NCBI GenBank assembly: GCA_032821775.1
Contig: JAVLRN010000013.1
Span: forward strand, 620,001 to 684,000
Source: Sanguinoderma infundibulare
Taxonomy: Eukaryota; Basidiomycota; Agaricomycetes; Polyporales; Polyporaceae
Reading direction: 5' to 3'
Length of the DNA: 64,000 nucleotides
A program made the position numbers and the translations under genes. The notes under the pieces were generated by a model, which ran no database searches, was not told the DNA's origin, and was given only the letters and a program-made list of their open reading frames with translations. Positions 52,420 through 63,957 of the stretch are shown here, piece after piece (position 1 is the first letter of the stretch; the number at the start of each line of letters is the position of its first letter).

Positions 52420-54339
52420 ATGTTCTTGACTAGGTTTACTTTACTGAAAACCCCGGCAAAATGTGGATGTGGTCTACAAAATACACTCTCTGCTCGGTAC
52501 ATCCAGCGTAAGTCAGGCTCGTGGCAACCAAGTGTGGTACGCACGCTGACGACGTCATTTTCAGATCAGGGCTCTAGAATACCCCTTGTTTTCACATTTG
52601 ACATAGTAGGAGCATTGGACGTTCAAGCGTCTCATAGCACTTACGGCGGTGCACACAGGATGGTGTCCTACTCCGAGGACCGCATACAATTCCTGCCGCA
52701 AGACGGGCACTAGAAATACTCACCGGTGCCAATCCCATGCGTGTGTACGTCAATTTTCGTGTGGCAAATGAGTAAAGTTCTCACAGCCGCGTAAGGAAGA
52801 TACCCTTCATCCTCGTGGGGTCCACTTCCATGTAACTCCAGAGTCACTCGACGCTCACGTCGCTTGCAATAGTTGACAAATGGCGGTGGCGTCGGCGAGG
52901 AAGCCCGACGACACAAGCTGAGCTCTCAACTCGGGGTAGAGGTATGCACGCGGAGAGTCTTCGGAGACTACATCTTTAGACAACAGTTCCTTTGCAGATT
53001 CACAGCAACCAAATCGTGCAAGCTCATACTATTCTCAAGTCGGTCGTGCACAAGTACGCCAACAAACCTGTGCTGGTCCTTGGCGGCCGTAATGACGTCG
53101 TTCGCAAGGTCGCTGAAGGGTATGGTATATCACGGATATCAGGCGCTCCTACGCTCATGGCCTTTATTTTCCTCTGCAGCTATGGATTTAAACACGCCTA
53201 CACGACGCTCGACGTCCTCGCGTGGAAACCCGAGTAAGTGATCATCTCTCACGGCGGGCACAGTCCGATTCGCTGCCCAGGAAAATGCTTGTAAAAACAT
53301 TCCGCAGGGTTTGCCTTGGGCAACCTTTTCATCAGCATTTTCCCGTTCTGCGAATCGGGACCTGCCTGTCGCGTCTGGCGCGTGTGCTTCGTCTTACTTT
53401 ACCGGTGCCAGAGTTTGGCCGTTCCACGACCTGACACCCGAAGAACGTGCTTCCGCGCAGGTGAGAACGTTTCCATGTCATGTGGTATTGTTCATCCCCA
53501 TGCCATCCTCCACAGCCGGCCGACTTCTCAAACATACCCATCTCGGCGATCTTCGTCTTCCACGACCCCCGCAACTGGTCGCTCGACATTCAAATTATTC
53601 TTGACGTGGTCCGCTCTCGCGGCATAATCGGTGGGCCATACCTCGATGCACCCAGTGGGGGCCTTGGGTCGGTCGAATTGGTGTTTTGCAACCCCGACCT
53701 GCTGTGGAAGTCGGACTTCCCACAGCCGCGCCTCGGACAGGGCGCGTTCCGCGAAGCTTTCCAGGCCGTGCATCAGGTGCGTATTCCAAGATTTGGGCAA
53801 TAGATTGCATGCGAACGCTTGGAACAGGCCGTGGTCGGGACACAGTACCCGTGCGTGCAGTACGGGAAGCCGTCGAAGGCCACGTATGCGTTCGTAGAAC
53901 GGGTTCTCAAAGACCGTCTCGACGAGCTCAATCGCAGTGGCGGGCGGGTAGAGAAGATGCCCCGCGTGTAAGTGCCGGTGTCTTTACCATTACCGCGATG
54001 CTGACGACGTGTGTTCCGATGCCAGCTATATGATAGGAGGTACGTGTGTGCCGCTGGTTGGTGGGGCATATATGCTGACGGCAATCGCTTCAGACAATCC
54101 AGAATCAGGTGCGGTCGCGACGTTTTAAGTTGTATTTGCGTTCTAAGTGAATGAATGCCTTCGCAGACATCGCGGGTGCGAACGCCGCAGGGTGGCCTTC
54201 GGTACTTGTCAAGACAGGCGTGTACGACTCCGCACGTGGGCCTCCCACGCACCAGCCGACTTTCATCGCGGAAGACGTAGAGGAGGCAGTGAGATGGGCA
54301 ATCGAGAGGGAGATGGGGAGAAGGCAGCATTCAGCGTAG
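52420..54339 (+). CDS. CECR5/HDHD5-like HAD hydrolase with altered motif I
   Basis: Start MFLTRFTLLKTPAKCGCGLQ (mitochondrial-like). An intron (GTAAGT...TTTTCAG) leads to SRIPLVFTFDIVGA; relatives have FDIDGV, so the second Asp of motif I is Val. A poorly conserved stretch with an in-frame TAG near 52713 follows, then KIPFIL spliced to LTNGGGVGEEARRHKLSSQL, then IVQAHTILKSVVHKYANKPV and LVLGGRNDVVRKVAEGYG. Next come WPFHDLTPEERASAQ, ISAIFVFHDPRNWSLDIQII, VELVFCNPDLLWKSDFPQPR and VQYGKPSKATYAFVERVL. It ends with RVYMIGDNPESDIAGANAAG (motif IV) and a tail ending RRQHSA. At least seven introns have good splice ends. The family is mitochondrial HAD hydrolases of unknown substrate. The altered Asp and the doubtful exon near 52600-52790 suggest lost activity or a pseudogene. 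Confidence 0.7.
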
Positions 54340-54814
54340 ATGCTGTGCCATCGAGGTAGAGCCCCTTCAGTGCAATGTTTTACGGCTTGGACTGATTTTT
54401 TGCTAACCTTGTATCAACGTCTTGAAAGTCTCCCAGAAGCTATGTATGTAGAAGAGTCCCATTTCGCTCGTGCCGACCCTCGTCCGGTGACTTGATGGCG
54501 GTATGTCTGAGACATTATCACCGATGCGTCCATCCTGACGAGCACCCACACATTCAGTCCTTGGCATCCACTTGTTCATTCAAAATTCACAGCACGCCTT
54601 GGCTTTTCTCGGTGGAATTATTGACATATTGCTTTCTGGTTCGTTCCCTCAGGCAAGGTGAGGCTGCTTCCAGCGACTCGGCGCCCGATGGTGAAACGCG
54701 ACTGGATTTTAAGGGTTTCCATTCCCCACCCCCACGGCTCTATTCGACCTGCATTCTGGATGCCGTGACGTGGTTCGTTTTCGTCAATCGCGCAATGCGG
54801 ATGCTATGAGCTCG

Positions 54815-54822
54815 TTTATAAA
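54815..54822 (+). promoter_or_regulatory. TATA-like box (TTTATAAA)
   Basis: GTTTATAAATCG about 85 bases upstream of the methyltransferase ATG at 54904. Confidence 0.5.
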
Positions 54823-54903
54823 TCGCAGGACTACTGATCATAGAGAGAAAAACTTGACAGACGCCATCACAGCCATCCTTCCCCCCATCGCCCAGTCGCC
54901 GAG

Positions 54904-56836
54904 ATGCCTACTAACGGTTTCCACGAAAGCCCCCTGTTCTCTCTTCTTTCTGTACTGACGACGTCCATCCATACCATCGAAGGTGAGCTCAGGGCCGCCA
55001 ACTTGCCTCCCTTTACTTTGGACCCGAAGTGGCACCCTCTCGACTCACTCGACGGCGTCCCACCCCCGAGGCTCCACGAAGCCCGAAGAGTCGCCATGGC
55101 CGCGGCCAACATGATCAAAGCGCTCGTTCAGGACGTCGGGACGGCGATGATGGTCAGTACTGCTCAAGTTTGTACAGGTCGAATCCGAATGCATTGACGT
55201 GGAACGCAGGACATGTCCGTCAAGGCACTCGATCAGACGGCGTACATGCTGACTGCGGACATCGACCTCTTGGATGTGTTCAAGACGGAGGAAGAGAAGA
55301 TCAACGGCCTTCACGTCGACGAGATGGTTGCGCGTCTTCCGAAGGGCAAGAAGGTCGACGCGCAAAAGCTGGGCCGCTCGTTGCGCCTGCTCAGCACCGA
55401 GCACTGGTAAGCATGTTGTTCGTGTGTGATACCATTACCCGTGTGACCGTGCCGACCAGGTGGATCGAGAAGTCCAAGGACGTCTTCGCTCCGCTCCGCT
55501 GGGCACTCCTCAATACCCCCGGCACCCCGTCTCACGCCTGGGCGGACTCTTCGTCAAACGCTGCGCTCATCGGAAGCACCGCGTTCGTCGCGCAAATGAC
55601 GGACCCCACTCGGATCCCGCTGGACAACATCGAGGCGGCACCGATCGTCCGCGGTCTCCACATGATGGGCAACACGCACATCAAGAACTTCTGGACGTGG
55701 CTCGCACAGGATCCCGACAGGCTCGGCGGGTTCGCGCGGAGCATGGAAGGACTCGGTCAGTGCACACGTTCACGTTCGGCGTCGCACGCGTTCCTTTCCC
55801 AGATATTCATGTTGTCGTTAGGCTATATCAACCTGCCGTCGCTGAAAGCCGACTACCCTTGGGAATCCCTCCCGCCCAATACGACCTTCGTTGACGTGGG
55901 CGCTGGCCAGGGGACCGTGTCCCTGTACATCCTCAGGATGCTTTACAAGACGAACCCGACGCTCAAGGTCGTCCTGCAGGATCGTCCCCAGCATCTCCAG
56001 GAGGGCGAGAAGTACTGGGCGCAGCACCTCCCGGACGCGATCAGGGAGGAGAGGGTCGAGTTCGAGCCCCACGACTTCTTCCAGAACAACCCGAGGACAG
56101 GCCCCAACACTCTCTATTGGTTCCGGTTTATCATGCACGACTGGACGGATAGGTAAGGTTTAGTCCTGCCCGCATCCCGTTTTGTCTAACTGACCTTGTT
56201 CATGTAGCTATTGCATCAAGATCCTCCGGGCCGTGCGTGCGGTGTGCCATCCCAGCTCTCGAAGTGAGTGATGGAATCGTTGTTCGGCTTTGGCGCTCTC
56301 GACGTCTACCTCACCACGACGTCTGCAGTTCTTATTTGCGACTGTGTTGTGCCGGAGGCGCCTTCTGCCGAGTCGACGACAAACGGTGTCAAGGTTTCGT
56401 TTGAGGACACTCTGATGTCGATAGACAACGAAGCCGTACGTCGTATTCAGTTGATTTGGCAACGTGTCCCTGAGGGTTTCTTGTTCAACGCCGTAGCCCT
56501 ACGCACCGATAGAGGCGCCATACCCCCTTCCCAAGAACTTTGGCTTTGCCACGAAAGCCACTTACCGCACGGACATGGTAAACGAATGCTCTACTTTCCA
56601 GGCCGCGATTCCAATTCTCACTTCATCCGAACCAGCTCATGTACAACTCGCTGAACGCTCTCGAGCGCACGACGAGCAATTTCGAGAAGATCGTCACCGA
56701 GTCGGGATTCAATATTTCCCGCGTCTACACCACCCGTGGCGCGTCCAGCAGTGCGTAGTTTATTGATGGCTGGGCATTGGCATGTACTCTTCTTGCTCAC
56801 GTACATTTTGCAGTCATCGAGGCGGTTCCAAACTAA
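54904..56836 (+). CDS. SAM-dependent O-methyltransferase (COMT-like), intact
   Basis: About nine exons. Start MPTNGFHESPLFSLLSVLTT; a dimerisation-type N-terminal domain (RRVAMAAANMIKALVQDVGT; MSVKALDQTAYMLTADIDLL; LGRSLRLLSTEHW); then WALLNTPGTPSHAWADSSSN. The SAM-binding loop is FVDVGAGQGTVSLYIL, followed by LKVVLQDRPQHL. The catalytic-base region is RFIMHDWTD, where the His of HDW deprotonates the substrate hydroxyl in plant-type OMTs. Later come ILICDCVVPEAP and FEDTLMS. An intron at about 56579-56634, ending ACCAG, joins TYRTDM to LMYNSLNALERTTSNFEK, and a last intron leads to IEAVPN and the stop at 56836. All junctions keep the frame. It probably methylates phenolic or polyketide-type hydroxyls; the substrate is unknown. 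Confidence 0.85.
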
Positions 56837-56849
56837 CGCACTGGGCATC

Positions 56850-57000
56850 GACTGTCGTCAATCTCTTCAACACGGGAGATGTCGAGTACGTGGGGAACGA
56901 TTTCCGCGAGCAGAGCGTCTGTACATAAGCGGATCAATATATTTGTTTCGCGGCTGAGCATCTGCGCTGAAATCTCCCGGATCGATCATTTGCCTTAGTA
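56850..57000. other. 3' flank of the methyltransferase gene
   Basis: No coding block is seen. Confidence 0.5.
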
Positions 57001-57083
57001 CTCTCAAAGGGGGCTGTATTGGAGATAGACTTTCAGAGGGGGCTGTATTGGCGACGCAATACTCTCAGAGGGAGGTGGTTTTG
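57001..57083. repeat. about 30-base tandem repeat
   Basis: Three imperfect copies of CTCTCA(A/G)AGGGGGCTGTATTGG with short variable spacers. The third copy ends AGGGAGGTGG. Confidence 0.75.
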
Positions 57084-57258
57084 AGCAGCGGGACTTGCGG
57101 GAATTCATGGAGACCTCGGGGGCATTAGAATGGAGCGGAGGATATTATAAAGACATACACAAGACAAATACACAAGTACAGTGCACGAGCTACGACGGAA
57201 CCGAAACAAACGAGCCCGCCGCGGACCCAAAACCACGTTCAAGTTCACGGGCGCCTAT

Positions 57259-57820
57259 CTACACGTACAAGCGAGAGCTGACACAGCTCTCCTTCCACCG
57301 CCACCACCACCTCCGCGCGACCACATCTCTCGCCACCGCCGCTATTTTCTTGTCGAATGTGACTCTGTGGGCTGCGGAGAGGTCAGGACTTGCACTGGAC
57401 TTGACTTGAGACTCACTGGGCTGGCCTGCTTCCACCCCGACACGCGCCCGGATCGCCCAGAAGGGATAACTCTCGCCGGTACCCTTGTGGCGGTACAAGC
57501 CCGAGAAGACGATCTTGCCAGAGAGGAAGCACTCGAACACCTCGTCCTTCCCGTCCGCGCTCACCCACGCGTGCCGCATCTTGAACACGCCCGACGTCGA
57601 CGACACGCCGCAGTAGCCGTCCTCGAGGTCGATGCTGCCCGTCACGCCAGCCGTCGCTGTCGCCGTCTCCGTCTCGGGTGCGGACTCGGAGAAGAACGCG
57701 CCGGCGGCCTCGCGCGGGATGAAGGCCAGCGCGTCCTCGAGCGCGAGGTCCTCGAGCGCGAGCTCGAACGGCGCTTCCTCGAGGGGCCCCAGGAAGGCGG
57801 GGTCTGGAGGCGGCCGCGGC
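57259..57820 (-). pseudogene. unidentified gene fragment behind the SDR piece
   Basis: One open minus-strand frame of about 185 residues. It begins PPPDPAFLGPLEEAPFELAL, has an acidic Ala/Glu stretch, then SIDLEDGYCGVSSTSGVFKM, RHAWVSADGKDEVFECFLSG and KIVFSGLYRHKGTGESYPFW. High coding-like GC at third positions and a conserved look suggest a real protein piece, but I know no matching domain. It starts out of frame directly after the SDR homology (near 57825) on the same strand, so it may be part of a chimera. It ends in the region around 57400. Confidence 0.4.
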
Positions 57821-57824
57821 CTTT

Positions 57825-58530
57825 GGGGATGTAGATCTGGCTGCTGTTGTTGCGGAAGATGTCGCTCCGGATGTTGCCCGGGTCGACGGCGATACTCACG
57901 ACGTCTTCCCCAGCCTCGGCCGCGCGCCGCGCGAGGAGGGCCGAGAGCTGGATCGGCGCGAGCTTGCGGCGGGCGGCGGTGTCAGTGAAGGTGGAGAAGT
58001 CGAGGCGGCTGTTGACGAGGAAGTTGGCGGCGGACGAGGTCCAGATGATTCGGGACGGACTGGGGCTTGAATCGGACGTGGTGGTGGCAGTGGGAGAGAC
58101 GAGGAGGGGATAGAGAAGGCGGAGGAAGAGATGATGGCCGTGGACGTTCATGCCGAAGGTCGTGTCGTATGCCTGGGCGGTGAGCTGGTCGAGGGGCGGG
58201 TACATGATCCCGGCGTTGAGGTATAGGATGTCGATGTGGGACTCGCGTCTTCGAGAACAGGCAGGTTGTCAGTATTACAGTTGGTGTCGGAAACGGATGA
58301 CGGACTCGGACTCACCGAGAAACGTCCTGTGCATAGGTTCAGACTGCCGCCAGGCCATTCAGGTCGAGCTGGAGGAACTCGGCCGTCTTCGCGGTCTCGG
58401 TTTTTAGCACCTGGATCACTTCTTCGGCCTTTGTCTGGGAGCGGGCAGCAAGGTAGACCTTGGCGTTCTTTCGGAGGAGAGACTTGATCATCTCAAAGCC
58501 GATTCCGGAGGTGCCGCGAAGATGAGAATC
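57825..58530 (-). pseudogene. short-chain dehydrogenase/reductase, broken
   Basis: Exon 1 (about 58530-58340): RGTSGIGFEMIKSLLRKNAK (GxxxGIG cofactor loop), VYLAARSQTKAEEVIQVL, AEFLQLDLNGLAAV, then TGA where relatives have Arg. After an intron comes IDILYLNAGIMYPPLDQLTA (NAG motif) and TTFGMNVHGHHLFLRLLYPL, then PSRIIWTSSAANFL (the catalytic Ser region). The YxxxK block is lost: RRKLAPIQLSALLARRA stands in its place. It continues VVSIAVDPGNIRSDIF. The start region before GTSGIG is also out of frame. Such SDRs reduce carbonyls with NAD(P)H; this copy lacks the catalytic Tyr-Lys. Confidence 0.7.
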
Positions 58531-58692
58531 GTACCAAACACAAGGCTCCCGGCTCCCATGCGCACGTACACCAAAACTGATTTCCGAGTTAACAGGTCCC
58601 AACCGCTGGCATGCGGAGTTTCGGGGATGAACACAAGAAGCTGTCCCGCGTCGCCGCACTTCTCCCGGACGACTCCCGCAAGACCCGTGAAG

Positions 58693-58732
58693 TCTCCCGG
58701 CCGGGACGTTTAAAATCGTCCCGGCTGGGAGA
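58693..58732. other. strong hairpin (16-base arms)
   Basis: TCTCCCGGCCGGGACG and CGTCCCGGCTGGGAGA are inverted copies with one mismatch around TTTAAAAT. GC-rich. It lies just upstream of the SDR fragment and has no T-run typical of terminators. Confidence 0.75.
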
Positions 58733-58739
58733 GACGTGT

Positions 58740-61700
58740 CTCGCCTCGAGCGATCAAAGCGGCTTGGACGCCTATGCAGTGCGATGGACAGAGACGAGGG
58801 AACGGGTGACAATGTGGGCGACGGACATGCGTGCACCGCGGTTCGTGGGGGGGCTGGCAGGAACCGCGAGACTCGGGCCGGAGAGGGAAATCCACGAGTA
58901 CAGCGGGGGGGTGACGGAGAAGGCAAGGGACGGAGAAACGAGCGGGAGCGTCGTCTGCGCGCTCGGGGCAGGGGGAGTCGAGGGACGCACGGGAGTGGAC
59001 GGGTGAGAAGCATGCACAAGGATTGGAGGCTCGGGGGCGGTAGGGCGCGATTTGTCCTGCCGCCAATCAATGTAGGTTGGGACGCGATCGCGCACGACAG
59101 GACGCGTCTTGTCTTCGGTCCCGCGCTGCTCCTGGGCGCGTGCGGGATTCGCCCTGTCCAAGAGCGAAAGCGTAGCCAACGCGATCCTCAGCTGGGAGGC
59201 CATGCTCCTCGTCGAGGGCGTGCATCATCCTCATCCTCGAGTCTAGATCCTGCATGGTGACTCTGATCGCCCTGTCGACCTGGCTGTCGAGCTCCTCGAC
59301 GACCCCCGTGGGGTATCTCTCCCGGATGACTTCAGAACGTGCACATCAAGCCTTCCAGCCCCGCGACGGTCACTCCCTGCACGGGGCATGGGAATCCCAT
59401 TCTCAGGACCGGGAGACTTGATGTGTCTGTCTGAGGTCGTCCGGGAGCATTGTGTTTCGCTGTGCAATGCACTCGGAAGCGCGTCAACCTAGAAATTCCA
59501 CTCGGATGCGAGGCTCACACACGCATGCAGCTCGGGGAAGCTCTGGACCACCGCCCCGATCCTCCAGCGCAACTGCGTCTTCCCCGACATCAAACGCCAG
59601 CTGCGAAGACAATCGCGGTCACGGAGCAGGCCATCAAGAAGCTCCCGCACGCGGCGCTGAAGATGGCCGCGCTGCGAGAAGACCAATGCTGCGACCCGCG
59701 GCGAGGACACAGGACACAGTATATACTCATGTCTTTCGCAAGAAATACAATAATGCATGGGGATTCGATTGAAACGAGAATGCACAGAGCTCAAATGAGC
59801 AAAATCGAAGAGGGAGTGGGAAACGAAACACGAACTGGATACTCACGGGTGTAGACTTGCAGCTTGTAGTGCATCTTGAAAATGGACCGGTAGGCGTAGC
59901 CAGTAGTGCAGCGATGGTGAAAAGGCATGGAGGAGAGGGGGCGAGCCAAGGGGGAGAGCCAGGGGAAGGATGGGTAGTGAGGAGAGAGGAGAGAGGGATC
60001 GTTGGCGTGTGCTGTCAATAATCTGCCTAAGCAAGCACAAACTATCACACCATGCTCGGATCATGACATGTACAGTTCCACGTATGGCCTGGGTCGCGAA
60101 CCCCAGTGCAATTGATTTATTTAGGCCTCTCATACCATCCGAGCAAGCGACAACCGCGGACCGCGGCTCAGCAGCGCCCAGTCCGACAGTCTCCCATTCA
60201 ACAAATGATCCAGAGCATCGGGCCCGCCCACACCATCAATCATACACAACAGTAAACGTCACTCACCCCGCTGTTCCGCCCGTGTCCAATTTCGCTTACT
60301 GGTCTGTGTTCCGGGTGCGGCATCCGAGTCCGTTGCGTCGGTAACTTCGCCCTGATCTCCCGGGCACGATCTTGATGTCATATTGCGCCGGGACGCTGCT
60401 CGCGGGGGCCGAGAAGTTTGGCAAGGGTCTAAGGAGTGTCATATGACACTGCACCAAGCCCTCGAACGTTCCTAGTCGGCCGTCCTGTCGCCGTGCAATT
60501 GTTAGCCCATCGCGAATGTTCCCCTTCGGTGACGACTTCTTCCCGGCAACGGCCTTTAGCGAGGTGACAACCATTATCGGCATCCCCATCGTACTCGCGA
60601 GGGACTCGTGTCTATTGAAGGCCCTCAATACAGCGCAGATGATTGAGGTTGTAGAATTGACGGTTACCTCCAGCCACTCCGAGAGCTCAAAGTACAGCAC
60701 GGAGCGGTCAGACATGTCCGTGAGGGAATCATTGCGCAGGAGGTGGCTGCTGACAAAGTTGAACCGTCGGCGGAGGTGAGCGAGCGTGACCGGATGGGGG
60801 AGAAAGTCGCTGTGAAAGTGCATGGTACCTTCTCGCCGGCGGCCTCGAAACCGCGATCAAATCGCGCATTTCCCCACTGCACCCACCGGCAGCCGAAGCC
60901 CTCGCGATTGTCGCGGCCAGTGTTGAGGAGCATACGACGCTCGGTTTCATTGCGCGCGGAGCCCTGCAGGGAGAGACAGAGCGGATGTCAGTGGCTTGCC
61001 CGCCCGACGAAAAACATTCGCGCCCACTCGTACCGCATCGTTTCGACAAATAATCGCGCGCGCGCGACTCAGCTGACTTGTCCGAAGTCACCTCGGGCAC
61101 CGAACAGCCGTATGAGATCAAATTCCAGGAATCGAGAAATTACGTCCGGACCGGCAGAGAGGCGACCGCGCATTCCGAGCGTATTTCCAAATCGCGTCAA
61201 CGAGTAGGCGAACGCTCTGGGATGATGCTGCGGTGCCCAGAAATCATCGCATAATGATTCGAGGGCGGGCGGAGAACCGCGAGAGGCGGAAAGGGTTGTC
61301 ATTGATCGTCTTTGCGCGCCCGCCCGAGCCAAGCTCCCGGATGATCCTGCGCCGCCATTCTGTCACCGCGGTAACGTTCGTGCGTCGTTGGAGGGTCTCT
61401 TCTTCTGCCTGGATGGGCGGGTTGGATGAGGGTTTGAATCGGTAAGACGAGGAGACGCACCCTGAGATTCTCGGATCCACGCCAGGACGCCCTAATGCAT
61501 CATTCAGAGTTGCAACATCCGTCGTGTCCACCTACTATTTGTTGCACGATCTCTGTAGGGTTTGAAAAGCCACGTTAAACAGCCAAGATGACCGCCGAGG
61601 GCGGAGGACGGGCGGGAGAGCAGATGCGCCACCCGGGCCCGCCCACCGACGAAAACCGCCAAGACACAATTTTCAAAAAGTCGTCCCGGGACACTACAAA

Positions 61701-61900
61701 CGCTTCAAACGCGTCGTACAAGATCCCCCGAGCCTGTGGAAACAGTCCGCTCGGCCATCCGACAAGAGCTGAGGGCGGGAGAGGGCGTACATTCTCGACC
61801 GCCATGGAATCGCGACCAAAACACGATTTTACGAACCTTTTCGAATCGCCGTGTAAACTGCATCGCAAGTCAAGAAACGTGTTCGAGTCGATAATAGACT
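58740..61900. other. no gene identified
   Basis: Several ORFs of 100-175 codons occur on the minus strand, but none shows a motif I recognise. A coiled-coil-like piece (VEELDSQVDRAIRVTMQDLD, about 59320-59240) and a helical ORF at 60296-60823 are the most gene-like. The composition is GC-rich with long chance ORFs, so I do not call genes here. Confidence 0.4.
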
Positions 61901-62097
61901 TGATTTCTAAGCGAATAGAGACATACAACGTAAGTTACGACAAAAATTGGGGGTCCCGACCTTCAATATTCCACCTCTCCCGCTCCGAAATGGTCGTATC
62001 CACGCCGAATCACGCATTCTAGCTTCGCGAACATTGCTCGATGCCGCGACAATCGACGCCCGGCACATCCGAGGCAGAATCCAAAAAGTTGAAAATC

Positions 62098-62705
62098 GTC
62101 GTACTGGAGTCCGCCTCCTTGGGCAGCAAACTCGAAACAGCTTCGACGGCCGCGCCGACGAGTGCAGATGGTGCGGACGTGTTCCGGAATCCTCGAAAGC
62201 CAGTTCAGAACACGTGAATAGTCGGCGTTCGGGAGATATGACACGTTTTCTGGGGGCGGCGGCCGAGCTTCCGCCGCGACCGAGGCCAGAACTCGTCCCC
62301 GCCACGCCGACGGTTGGATGGCGTTCGTAGAGGACGTAAGCCGTTCTGTGATCGCCGTTTGACGGCGAGGCGATGGTCCGATTGGGGCGCAATTGCGAAA
62401 TTTGTTGGGTAAGGCGAGCCACGCGCCCTTGGGCAGCATGTTCGAAACAGCTTGTACGGCCGCCACGACGAATGCTGACGGTGGGGAGGAGTCCCTGGAT
62501 TCCAGAATACCTGTTCGACACGCGTGGATGGGCGGCGTTCGGGTGATACGATGCGTTTTCTTGGGGCTGCGGCCAAGCGTCCCCAGCGACCGAGGCCAGA
62601 ACTCATCCCCGCCACGCCGACGGTTGGATGGCGTTCGTGGAGGACGTAGGCCGTTCTGTGATCGCCGTTTGACGGCAAGGCGATGGTCCGATTGAGGACG
62701 AGAGT
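62098..62705. repeat. 310-base direct tandem duplication
   Basis: Copy 1 is about 62098-62400 and copy 2 about 62408-62705. Landmarks are spaced 310 bases apart: CTTGGGCAGCA, CGAAACAGCTT, CGGCGTTCGGG, CGAGGCCAGAACTC and CGACGGTTGGATGGCGTTCG. Identity is high in the last 110 bases and lower at the start. Confidence 0.85.
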
Positions 62706-62709
62706 CGTG

Positions 62710-63150
62710 GCTTCGGTTTCGTCAACTTCGAGAACCATGACGAGGTTCGGCGAGGGCGGGCGAGCGACAGAGCTGGCCTACCGGCGGCCACGTCCGTGCG
62801 TGTTCCGATCTGCAATATTCACGGTGGTCAGGGGCGAGAGTAAGCGTGTGTTTGGGATAGGCGGGACTCGGGAGAGCTGGGAGATGGAGCGCTCGCTTGC
62901 GGGAGGCGAGACGGGACGCCAGGGACGCGAGCGCAATGACGGCCGGGCCTCGGAAACAGACCTGACAGATGGCACGACGGCGAGGGCGAGTCCGCGGTCT
63001 GCGCACGGACTCTGATGGAGGGTATAAAGCCTGTAAAGAAAGGGGGAGGACGGCATGAGTGTCGTGCATTGCCCCCCCGCGATCTGCGTCCTATGCGTCC
63101 TCACCTCACCTTCGTTGACCGCGTACGTACTCACGTCGCATGGATTCTCC
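62710..63150. other. no gene identified
   Basis: GC-rich spacer between the tandem duplication and the hypothetical coiled-coil ORF. Nothing conserved is seen. Confidence 0.4.
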
Positions 63151-63156
63151 ACGTTA

Positions 63157-63867
63157 CTAACTGTGTGTGTGTCCTCCACATGCTCTTCTCGCCGCGGCGT
63201 CGTCGTCCTGGGTCGGCGGCGGGACGTAGGGGTTGACGTTGTGTCTGGGTCGGGCAGGAGGTTGATTGAGAGCTCGGGGGAGCTGAGTGCAGGCATCGGT
63301 GGACGGCTTGCCCCGTCGAATGGGGGATGGGCGCCGCTGGGCGTCGAGGGTATCAGAGGGAGAATTCGCGGAAGGTGGCCGGCCGTGGTGTTTTCGACAA
63401 TGTTCGAGGTCGGCTTGGAGGTCCTTCGCCTTTGCCTCGAGCGCACGGATGTAGTTTTCGAGGGGCTCGAAGTGCTGCTGGGTACGCGCCTTTTTGGCCG
63501 TCTCCTGCGTGAGCCGCGGTGAGGTCGAGTGTGTGAGGGCGGGGTGCGTGCTGAGGCCTGGGGACGATGACTGGCTGTGGAGACGAGGACAGAGAAAGTC
63601 TGGTGGAATATCAGACTCGAACGGGCGCGCATGTTCGGGGGACGAGCGAGCAACGGTAGCAAAGAGAGGTGCAAGGCCGGGGGAAGGATCGGGAAAAGGG
63701 ATTGGAGCGGGGAATGTTTGGAGATGCGGAGAGGCCGCTTGGGAAGGCACGGTGCGGAGCGAGACGAAGAGGCGAGAGGAGCGGAAACCTGCTTGGAATG
63801 TGGCATTGGATGGCCTCGGTTCGGTTCCTGTCAAACAAGCGGAGAACCGGCGATAGCTACCGTTCAA
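63157..63867 (-). CDS. hypothetical Pro/Ser-rich protein with short coiled coil
   Basis: Single open frame of 236 codons. The N-terminal 120 residues are Pro/Ser-rich. A predicted coiled coil, FEPLENYIRALEAKAKDLQ ADLEHC (about residues 135-160), follows the basic segment TQETAKKARTQQ. The C-terminus is Pro/Arg-rich and contains NVNPYVPPPTQDDDAAARR. No family is recognised. A second long ORF overlaps in another frame, so the coding frame is chosen on the coiled coil alone. The true 5' end may lie further up or be spliced. Confidence 0.3.
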   Translation of the reverse strand: MNGSYRRFSACLTGTEPRPSNATFQAGFRSSRLFVSLRTVPSQAASPHLQTFPAPIPFPDPSPGLAPLFATVARSSPEHARPFESDIPPDFLCPRLHSQSSSPGLSTHPALTHSTSPRLTQETAKKARTQQHFEPLENYIRALEAKAKDLQADLEHCRKHHGRPPSANSPSDTLDAQRRPSPIRRGKPSTDACTQLPRALNQPPARPRHNVNPYVPPPTQDDDAAARRACGGHTHS

Positions 63868-63957
63868 GGAGAGCTGGTTGGTGAGGCGCTAAGTAAGGCC
63901 TCAAGCGCCAGAGGCATCGCAACGGGATTTGCCGGCAGAACGGAACGCGCGTCGTGA

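Noticed and set aside
62778..63806. 342-codon minus-strand ORF
   Set aside because: Overlaps the frame with the coiled coil and consists mainly of Ser/Pro/Arg low complexity. I kept the other frame at low confidence.
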